Notes: generated by a model from the sequence alone, not told the origin. DNA of 64,000 nt from Apricaphanius iberus (GCA_028564705.1 JAPXFQ010000337.1:186001-250000), one strand, 5' to 3'; shown: positions 35,161-47,658, counted from the first letter of the stretch. Program-made: numbers and translations.

Positions 35161-38100
35161 GAGCCGCTAGAGCCATCTGTTTCAAATGTTGTGTCTTCCT
35201 TGCAAAGTAAAACAAAATACAAGGAGTCACTTGGTTAGATAAGAGTGGGTGAAAAGCCTCTTTACTGACTCCCAAGAATTATCACATATTCCCATATTGC
35301 CTTTACTAATAGTTGTTTAAGCAGTCAATTGAAATAACATTGATTTTTTTTTCCATGACAGTTACCATAGGCCCATTTCTCTGATTAATATTCTCCTTGG
35401 CTGACATGCTTGTTTAGATGGACAGCCATGTCTTAGTAGGTTTGTGGTGTAACCTTTCCATATTCAGATGATGGAATGAAGAGTACTCTGAAAGATGTTC
35501 AAAGCTTGGGATGTAACACTATAATAGTATTTTCTAAAACCTACTTAAAACCTCTCCACCAGTTAGATATGTATCTTAGCCATATGATTCTGTTTGCTTA
35601 CTAATGTTCCACCGAATAAATAATGTTCAATTGTATAAATAAACTGATTAAATAACTCACATTTGTAGATGGATTTTATTAAGGGGTGTCAGAGTAAAGG
35701 TAATACAAATACAAATGCACAGTACATTCTTTCTTGCATTTGCCCCCGAAAATTGAAAACTATGTATCATTTTTCCTCTATTATGCAGTTAGTTTTTTTC
35801 TCAGCACTCAAAGTTCAGATTAAATACATTGAAGTTGGTAGTTGGGAAGTGACAAATTGCAGAAAAAGTTGAATGGCAAGGACAGCTCTCAAAGACCTAG
35901 TTATAGATACACTAGTGCTGCTGTCAATGTTAGTTCCAATTAAGTTGTCGTACTTGGAGTCTGTACACCTGTTGGAGTAAGTGGTGTGCATGCCAGAGGG
36001 ATGTTGTGTGTGTGTGCAGATGGCGCAAAAAAGCTGCAGTGGCAGTGTTAGTAATAGATCAGTAATGGTTAGGGTTGGGCAAAGTGTCTGGGATACAGTC
36101 ACTAAAATGACAAGAATGTGTGTTTATGTGTGTATAATTGGAGCTTCTATAGGAATCACCAAGATTTTGGTTTACCTCTAATGTAACATATTTTTGTTAT
36201 TCATAACGTCCAAGACTAGTGAAAGCATTTGCTTCTACGCAAAAGCATAGCAATGCCTTGCCATATTTTCTACATCTTATCCAACTTTTTGAACCTCTTT
36301 GTTTTAAACTGCCTCACAGTTAAAGTGAAGGGAAAAAGTTGAATCTCTGTGTGTTTAGATTGACAACTCCAGAGTAAATCCTCAATCGTGGACCCGGTGG
36401 GGTGAGGTCATCGAACACTCAGTATGGATTTAGGCAAATTGGTGGGTTTCTTTTTGATTCAGGGAGAGGAGGGAAGAAAAGAAAAGGAGTTAAATTCATA
36501 TTGGTAAAGTAAGAAACAGAAACTAAGTGCATCAAACAGAAAACCATAAACTCCATGATGGAAAATATGGAAGCATAAAATAAATATAAGCATCAACACA
36601 GATTACTACTGTTGCAAAAACAAAACCTTGATCTTTGACAATCAACACTTTATGTACACCGTGTGTTCTTTTGTCCATACCAAACTATAAGATAGATTTG
36701 ATCATGTAGACCAAATAAATGTTTAATTCACCCAAAAAGTATTAAAATAGGCTCATAATAATTATATTTTCCTGTCACACCAAGCTCTTGTATCATTCTG
36801 TTTACATGAAAAATGTCCAAAGTTGCATAATCCTGGTATGACAACATACTAGATCATGAAGGTTTAGTTCTTAATGTTCATGGTGTCGAAGGTCTAAGTG
36901 TAACTAATTTTGTCCTATGAAACAATTACATGCATTTAAGCACCTTTGCTGTGCAATGCAGCTGTTGGCGGACAGTGAGATAATATGAAAAAAAGCAATA
37001 CTTTCCCAACATTGGACATCTGTGTGGCTCTAACAACACAAAGGATAGGCTCTTGTGATTGGTTAAATTCAGACACTTAACTAATTGATTGGATAATATT
37101 TCTAACTGGTTTCTATCTCATTTTTAATATGTGATGTGTTTTATTAAATATATTTTTGATAGCATCTTCTGTTTGTTATTAAGCCTGTTCTCAATCCAAA
37201 GTGAAAGGACTTTCATATACCTAAAACCAGGAACAAAACAGTCCACTACCTCTGCCTTGTCTGAAATTTACCACCAGATGCCAACCAATGTGCGGTACAG
37301 ACATGTCTTTAAGCTAAATGGATAGTCAAGAAGCAACCAAGGGTAAAGCAGGTGCCTTCAGCAAATTATATAATACCACTTTTCAGTGTCATCATTTGTG
37401 AGTCTTGAGCAGGGCTAAAATGTAGACAGGAATTTAGGACCAAAACAACCACCTAAAAAAACCTTACAGATAAGAGAGCAGGACATTGAAACAGGAGGAG
37501 CATAACAGGGAAAAAAGAGCACCAAGGAAATTACATACTGCTAAGTAGGGGAGAGTGAGATTCAAACTAGGTTAATCTAATCAGACAGATGCAGAGCACC
37601 AGTGGAGAATACAGAGCAGGGTAACTGGTTATTTAAACCAGAAATGAAAACATAACTAATTACTGCAGCTTTCCAATATGGGTACAGGTTTGGTTAGTTC
37701 ATTTATTTCATTTTTTTTAATTCTTAAATTTGCATGATTTTTATATGTAGACCTTTATATATTACTTTTTATTAAGTGTCTTAATGTAACTGCTGTTCTG
37801 TCATCTCATCTCACATTAAACAAACAACTCAGCATTACACTCTATGTGAATAGTGCTATAAAACTAAACATACCTTGCTTTCCTCCAGACAAAAAAAGGC
37901 CACGTGAAGCTCCCAGGAATGGATAAGAATGAATCTTCAAATTATTTTTATTTTACTGATAGGTGATGATACTAGTTACATTTTGAAAACCAGTAAAATA
38001 ATGTATTAAGTTGTGGACATAAAGTAATGTAAAGTGGTTGAATGTTGCAACAGTAATCTTCATTATATTTGATCTTTCAGCCTTTTTAATAGCCATATCA

Positions 38101-41100
38101 CATGTACAGAGCACAAATCTTCATCCATATAAGCCATGGAAAAAAACAATAGGAAACAGCACATACTGTAAAGCTCATCTATCTGCAACATCAAGTCTTC
38201 ATAAAGGCACCAGCTCTCTCGTATACACATGCAGAAACACTCAACTATTCCTTCTGTTTCCAATTATGTGGGCATCATGAGACATTTTTCTGCTGACATT
38301 TCCAAAGATCTGTCACTCTTAACTCTTTCAACTGTCCCTCTGGAATGTGAGGCATTATGAAAAATTGTGCCCTTGCTGTCTTTCCTTCACACATTAACAA
38401 AGCTCCATGATGGTAATTACTCTTCACATCATGATTAGAACCAGTCAATGGCCAACAGATGGAGCCTGATAATCCCCTTTTTTGAGGTGAAGATAGTTCT
38501 AACACATTGCTGAATGTAAAATCACCCTCCTTTCGGGTTTTTTTATTGCTTTGTTTTTTCTCCTGTTGTCTCGCTCTAAGAAGGGATCATGGTTTAGTAA
38601 ACTTTTTGTACCAAAGGTAAATCTGTTGTTGAGGTATTCTAAAACTAGTTTTACCTTTATTATAAGGATGTGACATGAATTGCTTCCATTAGCATGCAGA
38701 TCCCTTAGGAACAGATAACATCTGTGTGATTTTATTGAGTCTGCATCTTTTTGCTATATCTTGCAATGTATCCAAGTATCTTGGAGTGCTGCTCCTCCTT
38801 ATTTGTCTTGGCCAGTGTTGCCATGTACAGTAACTCCCTTGTTTCCTGTTATTGTTGCAGTTTTCCCATCCCACCAATATAGATTTAACTCTAAGAATAT
38901 TCACCCTGCAAATAAAAGGATGAGAAGATCAGAGGTTTTCCTACCATGACTATACACGACACTCATACAGCAAACTATCAATAAATTAGTTTAGGTATTT
39001 ACAATACATTTTCCTGAAGACAATTAACAGGAAATATGCTTATTTGATTAGGCAAGGGCAAGGCATGTTTTGTTGTAAAGCAATAAGTAAGAGATGACAA
39101 AAATGACATGATAAATAATCTCTGGCCTTTATGGAAAAGTTGCATAGAACAATTTTAAATAACAAAATTTATTCAGTACAAATTTAATGGATTGATACAA
39201 TTTCTGGGCTTTTAGGAAATTGGTTCCAGAACTGAACAGTATAGAAATTAAACAATTCCCTTTTTTAGGATTGGTCCTATGAATACTAGGTGATCTGATC
39301 TCTTGTGGGCTTAATGGTCTACCTGGTTCATACTGTATATGGCCATCAACTCTGAAACACTCTGAATGGAACCAGTGTAGTGATTTAATCACTTTTGTGA
39401 TATTATTCACATTCCCTGTGTTTTTCTGGACTTATAAAAATAGACCAAAAAACTGCAAAGTCTAAAAAAGCCTTACCTTCTAACGTCATCTCTATAGGGA
39501 CTGCACACAGGAAGGCTGCATTGTTTGGCCATCGAGCTGTAGCTCCGAGAAGCTAATAGTTAGCAAATCTACAACATGGCAGAACACATTCTGTGTTTCT
39601 GGAGATGACGCATCAGCGTGACTTTTTTTTTTATTCACAGAAGAGGAGCTAAAGAAGAAATGTTTGGAAATTGTGTTTGGGGCACAACCAGGAAAATGCT
39701 ACGCTCGGTTAGTTATTTCTTCAGTCACTTTGAGTGCAGTGACTTTATAGCTAGGAACATAACAGTACCGGCTTTTTCACAAAGCTGGAATTAAGAACAG
39801 GATCTGTACCAAAAGGTAGAACACCAGCTCCCAGGCCACTGTAAATAAAAACTAAATTGTTCACCCAATGTTTCACTTTTTGAGTATTGTGTTAAAACAT
39901 AGTATATCAATGAAATTTACTACCTCGGATCACATGCTAATACCTTTGACCACATCCACCCAGAGATACAGCTTGTTTAACTATCCTCAAACCTATCCTT
40001 ATCTTCAAATATCAAAGTCTCCTGGTAGCTAAATCTCCTGGCCTATCTAGCTTGCCATGAGCCTCCCTGCTCGTCAGCAGGCAGCAAGGGCTTGAACCAA
40101 ATGGACTATGACTGCAGATCAGATATAGAAGACAGTAGCTCTGGAGGCTGAACTTTTATGATCGAGGCTCAGTGTGAACCCGGTAACTGCTCCATCATGC
40201 TGTGGTCCGGTGTTGTTTGGCAATACAGCCTAAAGTGGGTGGTAAACTCAATCTAAAGCTAAATACAGGCATGATTTTGGTTTCACTTTACACTTTTCTG
40301 ATTTTAGTAAACAAAGATAGTGTAGGAGTTGTATTGCAGTTAGTCAATTAAAGGACAGAAACTTGCATGTCATTAATCCTAATGAGCAAGCCCCCAAATC
40401 ATGTTTTTTTTTTTTCCATCCACTGCTGTGCTGAACTAAAATACACTAAAAATAGTGAGGGGAAGAAAAATTCACACAGACACATTCTTTCATACCGAAG
40501 AACACAGAAAAAAAAACAATAAAAACACCACTAAATGAGACCTTTAAGAAATCTTAAAGCAGTCCTCAATAAGTATGTGCTGTTGTTCCATAATTTCTAG
40601 GAAAGGCACAAGGGAGTAATATCTATTACCCATCAAAGACTGTACCAGCTCTGGGCTGCCCATCTCAAATGAAACCATCTGCCTGTTCCATCTGCACCCA
40701 TTTAGTTTAGTGTCTTTTTGCCTAAGACTATCCTTCCACAATTGCTTGCATGTGCCACTACTTTATGTTGCTTTTTATTTAAATGTGAATTGGATTCTTA
40801 TACATGAAAACCTCTCCTGCTTTCTATTTTTTTAAGATGCCATATCACCCACAGAATTTAAATGCTGGCACTTTTGCTCAATCTGATTTTAGTGTGTGGT
40901 CATTTTAATAGAAAACTCCAAGCGTCAGGTGTGTGACTGCAAGTGTATGTGGCTTCAACATCTTTCAACATATTAATAAAAAATGAAGATTGCATCGCAT
41001 CCCAAAGTATTAATCAGCCATGCCTTGTGCATCACTCAGCACATCCGCATGTGAACGCGGGTATGTGCGTATATTAAACTTCATAAAGCATAGTCTGTTA

Positions 41101-42175
41101 TCTGATTAAGTGATTAACATCAGTTTAAGATGTGTGTATGTGTTCTGAGTTGGTTTACATTTGATTTAATGGGAGTTTTGAAAATATCCAGTGGCTATGT
41201 TTTTGCTTCTTTTAGATCTTACTTTTTTCCTACCAAATTGATAAATTATGTGATATAATTTTTTTGTCAGAGGCCTCAGGCATGTTTAAGTAGTACAATT
41301 TTAAGTAATTCTGATGAGATGTGTTCAGTGCTGTCAAACCACCAATGTTCCTATGGTTGATTAGTTGAAGACCTCGGATGCCAACATCAGTAATATATAT
41401 GATAGCAGTGTCATTAAGATTTACAACTATTGCAACACTGTGACAGCTTCTAGATTAATCTTTTAAGTCTCATTAAAATAACAGATTTTTTTTCTGTTTT
41501 GATTAGGCAGGATTAGAAGATGAGAAAACTCATGGATTGGTGAAAAAACCTCAGCTTCCTGGAGATGGTTTGCCATTTTATATCCTTATTAATTACTTGC
41601 ACTTACATGATGATAGTGCTACATGGAATGGGATGATGTTTTAAAAAACTGCTGATTTAAAGTTATTTCAACACACAAACATCTCTCTGGTTTACTGAGA
41701 ATAATGGTGAATGAAATAATAATGAAAAAAAACTGTGAGTGGCAGTTATATAGATGAAAATGCCTTGCTGACATTAAAGGAATGTTAGAAAGGCAACTGT
41801 AGCTTAAATAACCACTGGTACCATATGTAGCTAATGCTGACTCTCTGAATACACAACATCTTAAACCTTGACATTAATTGACAACAGATCACCCTGAGTT
41901 CAACTCTAGTCACCTAAGAACATAAAAGTGAGAATACAATTCATAGAGGTTTACCAAAACTGACAAAAGTGACATTACAGAAAATTGTTGATTCTCAGCT
42001 GCAGGTTGGTGGTGGGAGTGAAGTGATATGGTAGATATATTTTTGGCATACTTTGGCAATCCTACTTTACAATTTAGCATTGTTAAAATCACCCTGCACC
42101 CATCTTTGGTTAGATACATAATGCAGGACAAAGTATCATGTTACTCAGTTCAAATTATCTTAAACTGGTTTCTTT
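35161..42175. other. intergenic DNA, nothing firmly recognised
   Basis: Seven kilobases without a recognisable gene. Open frames of 60-95 codons are scattered and carry no known motif. The segment at 39480-39850 and 40020-40560 has a texture common in old fish DNA transposons (for example AGCTCCGAGAAGCTAATAG and TAAATGAGACCTTTAA), but I found no matching ends. A balanced, motif-dense block lies at about 40960-41110. The rest is AT-rich and ordinary. Confidence 0.4.
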
Positions 42176-43081
42176 GGTTCTTCTTCTTCGTCTTCCTCTT
42201 CTCCTCTTCAAGAGTTGCCACAATGAATCAGCTTTCTCCATTTAGTCCTATATTATGCATCCTCTGCCCTCACAGCAACTAACTTCATGTCCACCTTCAC
42301 CACATCCATAAATCTAATTTTTGTTCTTCCTCTCTGCCTCCTGCCTGGTGGCTCCATTCTCAGCATCCTTCTACCAATATAATTGTCAACTCTCCTATGA
42401 ACATGTCTGAACCATCTCAGTCTGGCCTGCCTGGCCTAATCCCCAAAACATCTAACATGAGCTGTCCCTCTCATGTACTCATTCCTGATCCTATCCATCC
42501 TTGTCACTCCCAAAGAGAATCTCAACATCCAAAGTTCTCCAACCTCCAGTTCTGCCTCCTGTCTTTTCGTCATTGATACTGTCTCTAGACCATACAACAT
42601 TGCTGGTCTCACTACCGTCTTGTACACCTTTCCCTTCATTCTTGCTGAAATTCTTTCATCATAGCTCACACCTAACACTTTTCTCCGCCCATTCCAACCA
42701 GATTGAACACGCTTCTTCACCTCTGTTCCACACTCTCTATTGCTTTGTACCGTTGACCCTAATACTTAAAGTCCTGTACTTTCTTCATTTCCACCCCCTG
42801 TATTGTCACCGTTCCACTTTTGCCTTTCTCATGTATTTTGTCTTGCTGCGACTAAACTTCATTCATCTTTTTTCCCGTGCATATATCCATCTCTCTAGCT
42901 TTGTCTAGATTGCAATGTTATCTGCAAACTTCATAGTCCATGGAGACTCCCGTCTAACATCATCTGTCAGCCTATCCATCACCAAAGCAAACAGGGAGGA
43001 ACTCAGAGCCGATCCTTGATGCAGTCCCATCTACACCTTGAACTCCTCTGTCAATCCTACTGCACACCTCACTTCCATCTC
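42176..43081 (-). mobile_element. RTE-type LINE, 3' segment (split by Rex1 insertion)
   Basis: In the minus direction this resumes the RTE-type reading frame immediately after the Rex1 insertion with EVRCAVGLTEEFKV. It continues through QGSALSSLFAL, GRRKVLGVSYDERISARMKG, KVYKTVVRPAMLYGLETVSM, LWMLRFSLGVTRMDRIRNEY and then GRRMLRMEPPGRRQRGRTK. This is the end of the reverse transcriptase and the C-terminal domain. The RT catalytic centre region around 42900 is degraded and several frameshifts and stops are present, so the element is dead. The 3' end is a GAAGAA-type tract at about 42176-42205, usual for RTE elements. Long plus-strand frames here (42473-42664, 42501-42908) are antisense shadows. 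Confidence 0.85.
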
Positions 43082-43086
43082 ACATC

Positions 43087-43119
43087 AGAATCAGAATCAG
43101 AATCAGAATCAGAATCAGT
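43087..43119. repeat. hexamer tail of Rex1 (TCAGAA)n
   Basis: About five and a half TCAGAA units on the plus strand, equal to GATTCT units at the 3' end of the minus-strand LINE. This tail serves in place of poly(A) in this LINE group. Confidence 0.9.
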
Positions 43120-44558
43120 TTATTGGCCAAGTATGTCACATACAAGGAATTTGACTCCGGCAAACTTTTTCCTCCAGTACAGCACTTGAATAAGTGAAAT
43201 AAAAAAATAAAAAAAGAAAAAAAAAAGAAAAATAAGAACAAAAATAAGTAAAAATACAAATAAATATCAGATCGTAAATAATAAAGGATAATATATACAC
43301 CAAGCCGGGGTTATTTTACAGTGAGTATGTACAGAAGTGCAGAGTTATAGTTTATTGTTATGTGAGTGCACTCACACACTGTGACTAGACAGAGTTCGTC
43401 AGAGCGACAGCCTGGGGGAAAAAACTGTTTTTGTGTCGGGTGGTTTTGGCGTACAACGCTCTGTAACGCCGACCTGAGGGGAGGAGCCTAAACAGATTGT
43501 GGCCAGGGTGTGAGGGGTCAGTGGTGATTTTCCTGGCCCGCTTCCTGACCCTGGCCCGGAATAGGTCCTGAATGGAGGGAAGATCGGTTCCTATGATCCT
43601 CTCTGCAGTCCTGACTGTTCTCTGCAGTCTGTCCTTGTCTTGCCTGGTGGCGGATCCGAACCAGACAGAGATGGATGAGGTCAGGACAGACTGGACTATT
43701 GCTGTGTAGAAGATGATCAGCAGCTCCTGGGGCAGGTTGAACTTCCTGAGCTGACGCAGAAAGTACAGCCTTTGCTGGGCCTTTTTCCTTATTATGTTGA
43801 TGTGTGAGGTCCACTTCAGGTCCCGTGTGATGGTGGATCCTAGGAACCTGAAAGACTCCACTGTGGGGACTGGCTTGTTGAGGATCATGAGAGGAGATGT
43901 TGATGGTGGTCTCTTCTGAAGTCCACTGTCATCTCCACAGTTTTGAGCGGGTTTAGCTCCAGGTGGTTCTGACTGCACCAGAGAACCAGCTGTTCCACTT
44001 CCTTTCTGTACACAGACTCGTCGCCGTCGCGGATGAGTCCAATGACGGTGGTGTCATCTGCAAACTTCAGGAGTTTCACAGAAGGGTCCCTCGACGTGCA
44101 GTCAGTGGTGTAAAGGGAGAAGAGCAGTGGGGAGAGAACACATCCCTGGGGGGCGCCGATGCTGAGGGAACGGGAGCTGGATGTGAACTTACCCAGTTTC
44201 ACCTGCTGCCTCCTGTCAGTCAGGAAACTGGTAATCCACTGACAGGTGGAGGGAGGCACGGTGAGCTGGGACAGTTTTTGGTGGAGGAGCTCTGGGACAA
44301 TGGTGTTAAACGCAGAGCTGAAGTCCACAAACAGGACCCGAGCGTAGGTACCTGCAGAGTCTAGGTGGTGCAGGATGTAGTGTAGAGCCATGTTGACGGC
44401 ATCATCCACTGACCTGTTTGATCTGTAGGCGAACTGCAGGGGGTCTAGCAGGGGATCTGTGATGTCCTTCAGGTGGGTCAGTACCAGACGCTCAAAGGAT
44501 TTCATGACCACAGATGTTAGGGCAACTGGTCTGTAGTCATTTAATCCAGTGACTGGGG
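43087..44558 (-). mobile_element. Rex1-type LINE, 5'-truncated, inserted in an RTE-type LINE
   Basis: Minus-strand non-LTR retrotransposon of about 1.47 kb. From its 5' end it carries the reverse transcriptase from just before the first conserved block to the C-terminal end, then a 3' UTR of about 270 bp containing CATACTTGGCCAATAAACTG, and a tail of about six GATTCT units at 43087-43119. The combination of this RT and this hexamer tail is that of Rex1/Babar elements of teleosts (CR1-related). It interrupts the RTE-type ORF. ACATC (GATGT in element sense) is present at both borders, 43082-43086 and 44559-44563, as a probable short target duplication. Endonuclease and ORF1 are absent because of 5' truncation. 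Confidence 0.88.
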
Positions 44559-44562
44559 ACAT
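43385..44562 (-). pseudogene. Rex1 reverse transcriptase ORF, truncated and frameshifted
   Basis: The first frame (44562-43885, 225 codons) starts with VTGLNDYRPVALTSVVMKSF. It shows RT block A with the first catalytic Asp in VLFVDFSSAFNTI, the GAPQGCVLSPLLFSLYTTD block, and the catalytic FADD in LKFADDTTVIG. The second frame (43978-43385) continues with PVPTVESFRFLGSTITRDLK, KKAQQRLYFLRQLRKFNLPQ, RLQRTVRTAERIIG and a basic C-terminal part ending RHKNSFFPQAVALTNSV. One frameshift, between about 43890 and 43930, joins the two; otherwise the frame is open. Only one lesion in nearly 1.2 kb indicates a fairly recent copy. It acted in target-primed reverse transcription of its own RNA; this truncated copy could not do so. 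Confidence 0.88.
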
Positions 44563-44563
44563 C

Positions 44564-45600
44564 CCCCATACATGTCCTACACCACTCTAACATTGAATCT
44601 CTGCCACTCCAGACTGCCTCATGCAAAACCGCAGCTCTTCTCTTGGCACCTTGTCAGATGCTTTCTCTAAATCTACGAAGACACAATGCAGCTCCCTCCT
44701 ACTGTTTCTGTACATCTTAATCAGCATCCTTAAAGCAAAAATTGCATCTGTAGTCCTCTTTATTTGCATGAAACTGTACTGCTGCTCACAGATGCTCACT
44801 TCTGACCAAACCCTAGCTTCCATGCTATTTCCCACAGCTTCATTCTATGACTCATTAACCATATTCCTTTGTAGTTGCCACATTGCTGTACATCTGTCAT
44901 GTTCTTAAAGATTGGCACTAGAACACTTTTCCTCCATTCCCTAGACAGCTTCTTAGTTTCCAAGGTCTTGTTGAAGAACCTAGTCAAAAAGTTTACTTTC
45001 ACCTCTCCTAGACACTTCCACAGGTATGACATATGGACCAACTCCTTTTCCTGTCCTCATCCTCTTCAAAGCTTTCCTCACTTCATCCTTACTCATTTCA
45101 GTTACTTTCTGATCCACAACTGTCACCTGTTCTACTCTACATTCTCTCTCATTTTCTTCATTCATCAGCTCTTAAAGTACTCTTTCCATCTTCCCATCAC
45201 ACTCCTGGCATATGTCCTTATCCTTATCCTTGATCACCCTTACCTGTTGCACATCCTTTCCTTCTCTGTCTCTCTGCTTCGCCAACCTATACAAATAATT
45301 ATCTCCCGCTTTACTATCCAACCTAGCATACAGGTCATCATACACCCTTTGTTTGGCCTTTGCCACCTCTGCCTTTACCATGCAATGCATCTCCCTGTGC
45401 TCCTGTCTACTTTCCTCAGTCCTCTCAGTGTCCTACTTCTTCCTATCTATTTTATTTCTCTGAATATGTTCCTGGAGTTTGACGTTCTACCACCAAGTCT
45501 CCTTATCTACTTTCCTCCTTCCAGATGAAACACCAAGTACCCTCTTACCTATCTCTCTTTACCACCAAGAGCCTCCACTGTCCTCAAATCTTAATGCATC
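44564..45600 (-). mobile_element. RTE-type LINE, 5' segment (split by Rex1 insertion)
   Basis: Minus-strand remains of the region between endonuclease and reverse transcriptase. Going 5' to 3' in element sense it reads ETWWWNVKLQEHIQRNKID (about 45500-45440), VAKAKQRVYDDLYARLDSK, YRLAKQRDREGKDVQQVRV and VIKDKDKDIC. After these come NEENERECRVEQ, EWRKSVLVPIFKNMTDVQQC and NYKGIWLMSHRMKLWE, and finally ICEQQYSFMQIKRTTDAIFA and RELHCVFVDLEKASDKVPRE (RT block A). It ends at DMYG, where Rex1 entered. Several frameshifts and stops separate these pieces. The 217-residue plus-strand frame at 44875-45528 is its antisense shadow, not a gene. The endonuclease is missing beyond about 45600. Confidence 0.85.
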
Positions 45601-46272
45601 ACAGTACTATTGGGGTGGGCCGGAATAGGCTAATATTAATGATTAACAGTCAAAACCTCTGCTGGAAATGTGCTGCTGCAATCTCAGTAGGAACCAAAAT
45701 GTCTGACGCATGTTTCTAACACCTTCTTGAACCTAAGCTACAAAGAATTAAGGCAGTTCTGAAGGTGGTCCTGCACAGAACTATGTTGGTGTATGTTATA
45801 AATTGGCCAGAAAGAGTATGTATGTTTAAAGTAAGTCTTGTTTAGCCAGTATGATTAAAGCTTTCGAATTAAGTCATTAAGTTTTAAACAAATAAAAAAA
45901 CAACACAAAAACATCAAATTATTGATCCCAATAGTTGCAAATAGAAAGCATGAAGATATTGAACTTGGCAGGTCAGGTCAATGAAATAATTAATTGCAAA
46001 GTTATATAATGGTTCGTGTTTCAGAGTATCTGATGGTCCTATTTGGCAGTCAGGGAAAGTTTTGAAGGACGGGAGAGTGGCATTTGTGAAGCTCAAGAAG
46101 ATGGAATATTGAATACCTTTTACTTCACACCTGCAGGGATTCTACCAGTTTAGGGAAGTAATGTGAGAACCTAGGAAGGCTGAGTCAGATGGTGCTGAGT
46201 GAATGATTTTTCTCGCCTGTGTTAAGTTGGTTGATCTCTGATTTTGGTGTGGACCAGCTATCATAAAGTCAG
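45601..46272. other. intergenic DNA between two transposons
   Basis: No gene seen. The block at about 46010-46260 looks repeat-derived and may continue on the far side of the TIR element at 47347-47420, but I could not identify the family. Confidence 0.3.
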
Positions 46273-46287
46273 TTAAAGGAGACATAT
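46273..46287. repeat. left terminal inverted repeat
   Basis: TTAAAGGAGACATAT, exact reverse complement of 47332-47346. Confidence 0.9.
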
Positions 46288-47331
46288 GACATTTTTTTAC
46301 CATTTAAAATAGCCGTATAAGTTCCAGAAAACATGTTTCTGAAGTTGTTTGCGGGAAATAGATTGTAGGAAACAATAGTTACCAACCTACGTTACCTTCT
46401 ATTTCAGCCCCTTGCAGATTGTGCTGTTTTCTGCTGCTCATTACATATTACATGAGCTGCAGTTAATTTGGCCACACCCAAAGTTTACAGAATCTTTGCT
46501 CACGCCCACCACTAACATAGTGACTGTTACCACTGTGTGTGAAAGTTACAGACATGGCTGCTGCAGCAGTTCAACCATACAAAAAAAGTAGTTCAACCAT
46601 ACTAAAAAAAACTATTCAACCAGTCTCCTGAGAACCTGATACTCAGAGAATTAAGCAAGATACTTCTGAATGGTTATTGAAGAAATTACTAAAAGTTAAA
46701 AGAATATATTCAACCGCTTACCTAGCACTCAGATATCTTGCTGAAACGCCGATTCAAAAGACTTCCAGCTCGATCTCACTGACTCCAGCTCTCTCGCACT
46801 GTGGAGACCCCGCTCCTTGAGCTCCGTGAAGCTGCATATCCTCAGTCTTCCCCCAGGTTGTAGTAGCTCAGATCGGCTGCCATCTTCTTCCCGGTTTTCA
46901 GCAGCTCAGTTCGGCGGGAGATCTCCCGTGTTCCCCGCCCTTGCTGCCAGCATCTTACCATAGAAAATAAAATTCACTCTTCTGTCCTCTTCGACTGGGA
47001 TCTGATGAAGTGTTTTGAGCTCTTTTGACCAGCTGAATGGTAACTGTTGTTTACTGCTATACCTGGTGGGTGGACTCAGTGGTCTGAGGAGTTGGAGACA
47101 GTGTTCTGAGGGGGTGTCAATATTCTAATATTCAGGCTTGTGACGTAGAAAGCCAGACAGATTTTGAACACCTCAATCAGAGACTGAATGCAGGATTAAT
47201 TAAGAAACCCCAATCTCACTCAAAACAGCATGGCTGTTTTGGGGGTTTTTGTTTTCCAGATTTGTATTCATGTATATGCACTAAACACACACAATAACAC
47301 CCCAAATCCCAGGAAAAGTGATTTTTTCATA

Positions 47332-47346
47332 ATATGTCTCCTTTAA
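47332..47346. repeat. right terminal inverted repeat
   Basis: ATATGTCTCCTTTAA, exact reverse complement of 46273-46287. Confidence 0.9.
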
Positions 47347-47658
47347 GGTGCTGGATCATCAGATAGCTCCTGTAGAGATAAATGTGGGTCTATGAGTGTT
47401 ATGGCAGTGATTTGAAGCAGAAAGAGTTAGAAAATGCTGCTAGGGGAAAGAGAAAATTTGTGTTTCTCTTGTTCACTGTTACCTCTATTACCCAGTGTCT
47501 GGCAAGAGGAAGACAAAAGTCGGATGAATGGAAGGATGGATGAGGAAACAACATTTAACTTATTTATTAGAAGTATTGCAATCACAGTGGTTAACTTATG
47601 GCATCCAAGACAACAAATCTGACACCGGTTGGGAGTCCTGCTGTTCATCTTATGCTAG

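Larger units (their letters stand above)
46273..47346. mobile_element. non-autonomous DNA transposon with perfect 15-bp TIRs
   Basis: The left end TTAAAGGAGACATAT (46273-46287) is the exact reverse complement of the right end ATATGTCTCCTTTAA (47332-47346), giving an element of 1074 bp. Both ends then pass into T/A-rich sequence. The right end reads inward as TATGAAAAAATCACTTTTCC, a sequence I know as repeated in fish genomes. If TTAA is the target duplication the inverted repeat is AGGAGACATAT, which would fit a TTAA-specific (piggyBac-like) transposase; the usual piggyBac CCC/GGG ends are absent, so the class is open. The interior includes a CpG-richer block (about 46760-46960) with no transposase frame. 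It is therefore mobilised, if at all, in trans. Confidence 0.8.

Noticed and set aside
42473..42908. Plus-strand open frames of 63 and 135 residues
   Set aside because: Antisense to the C-terminal part of the RTE-type LINE.
43087..43119. Possible CRISPR-like or satellite array
   Set aside because: It is a six-base tandem repeat at the 3' end of a LINE, without spacers; CRISPR arrays are not expected in a vertebrate genome.
43518..43814. 98-residue minus-strand open frame
   Set aside because: Out of frame with the Rex1 reverse transcriptase, which is read in the neighbouring frame with clear motifs.
43963..44364. 133-residue plus-strand open frame
   Set aside because: Antisense to the Rex1 reverse transcriptase.
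44875..45528. 217-residue plus-strand open frame rich in Leu, Ser and Phe
   Set aside because: Antisense to the RTE-type LINE, whose minus-strand translation has recognisable motifs throughout.
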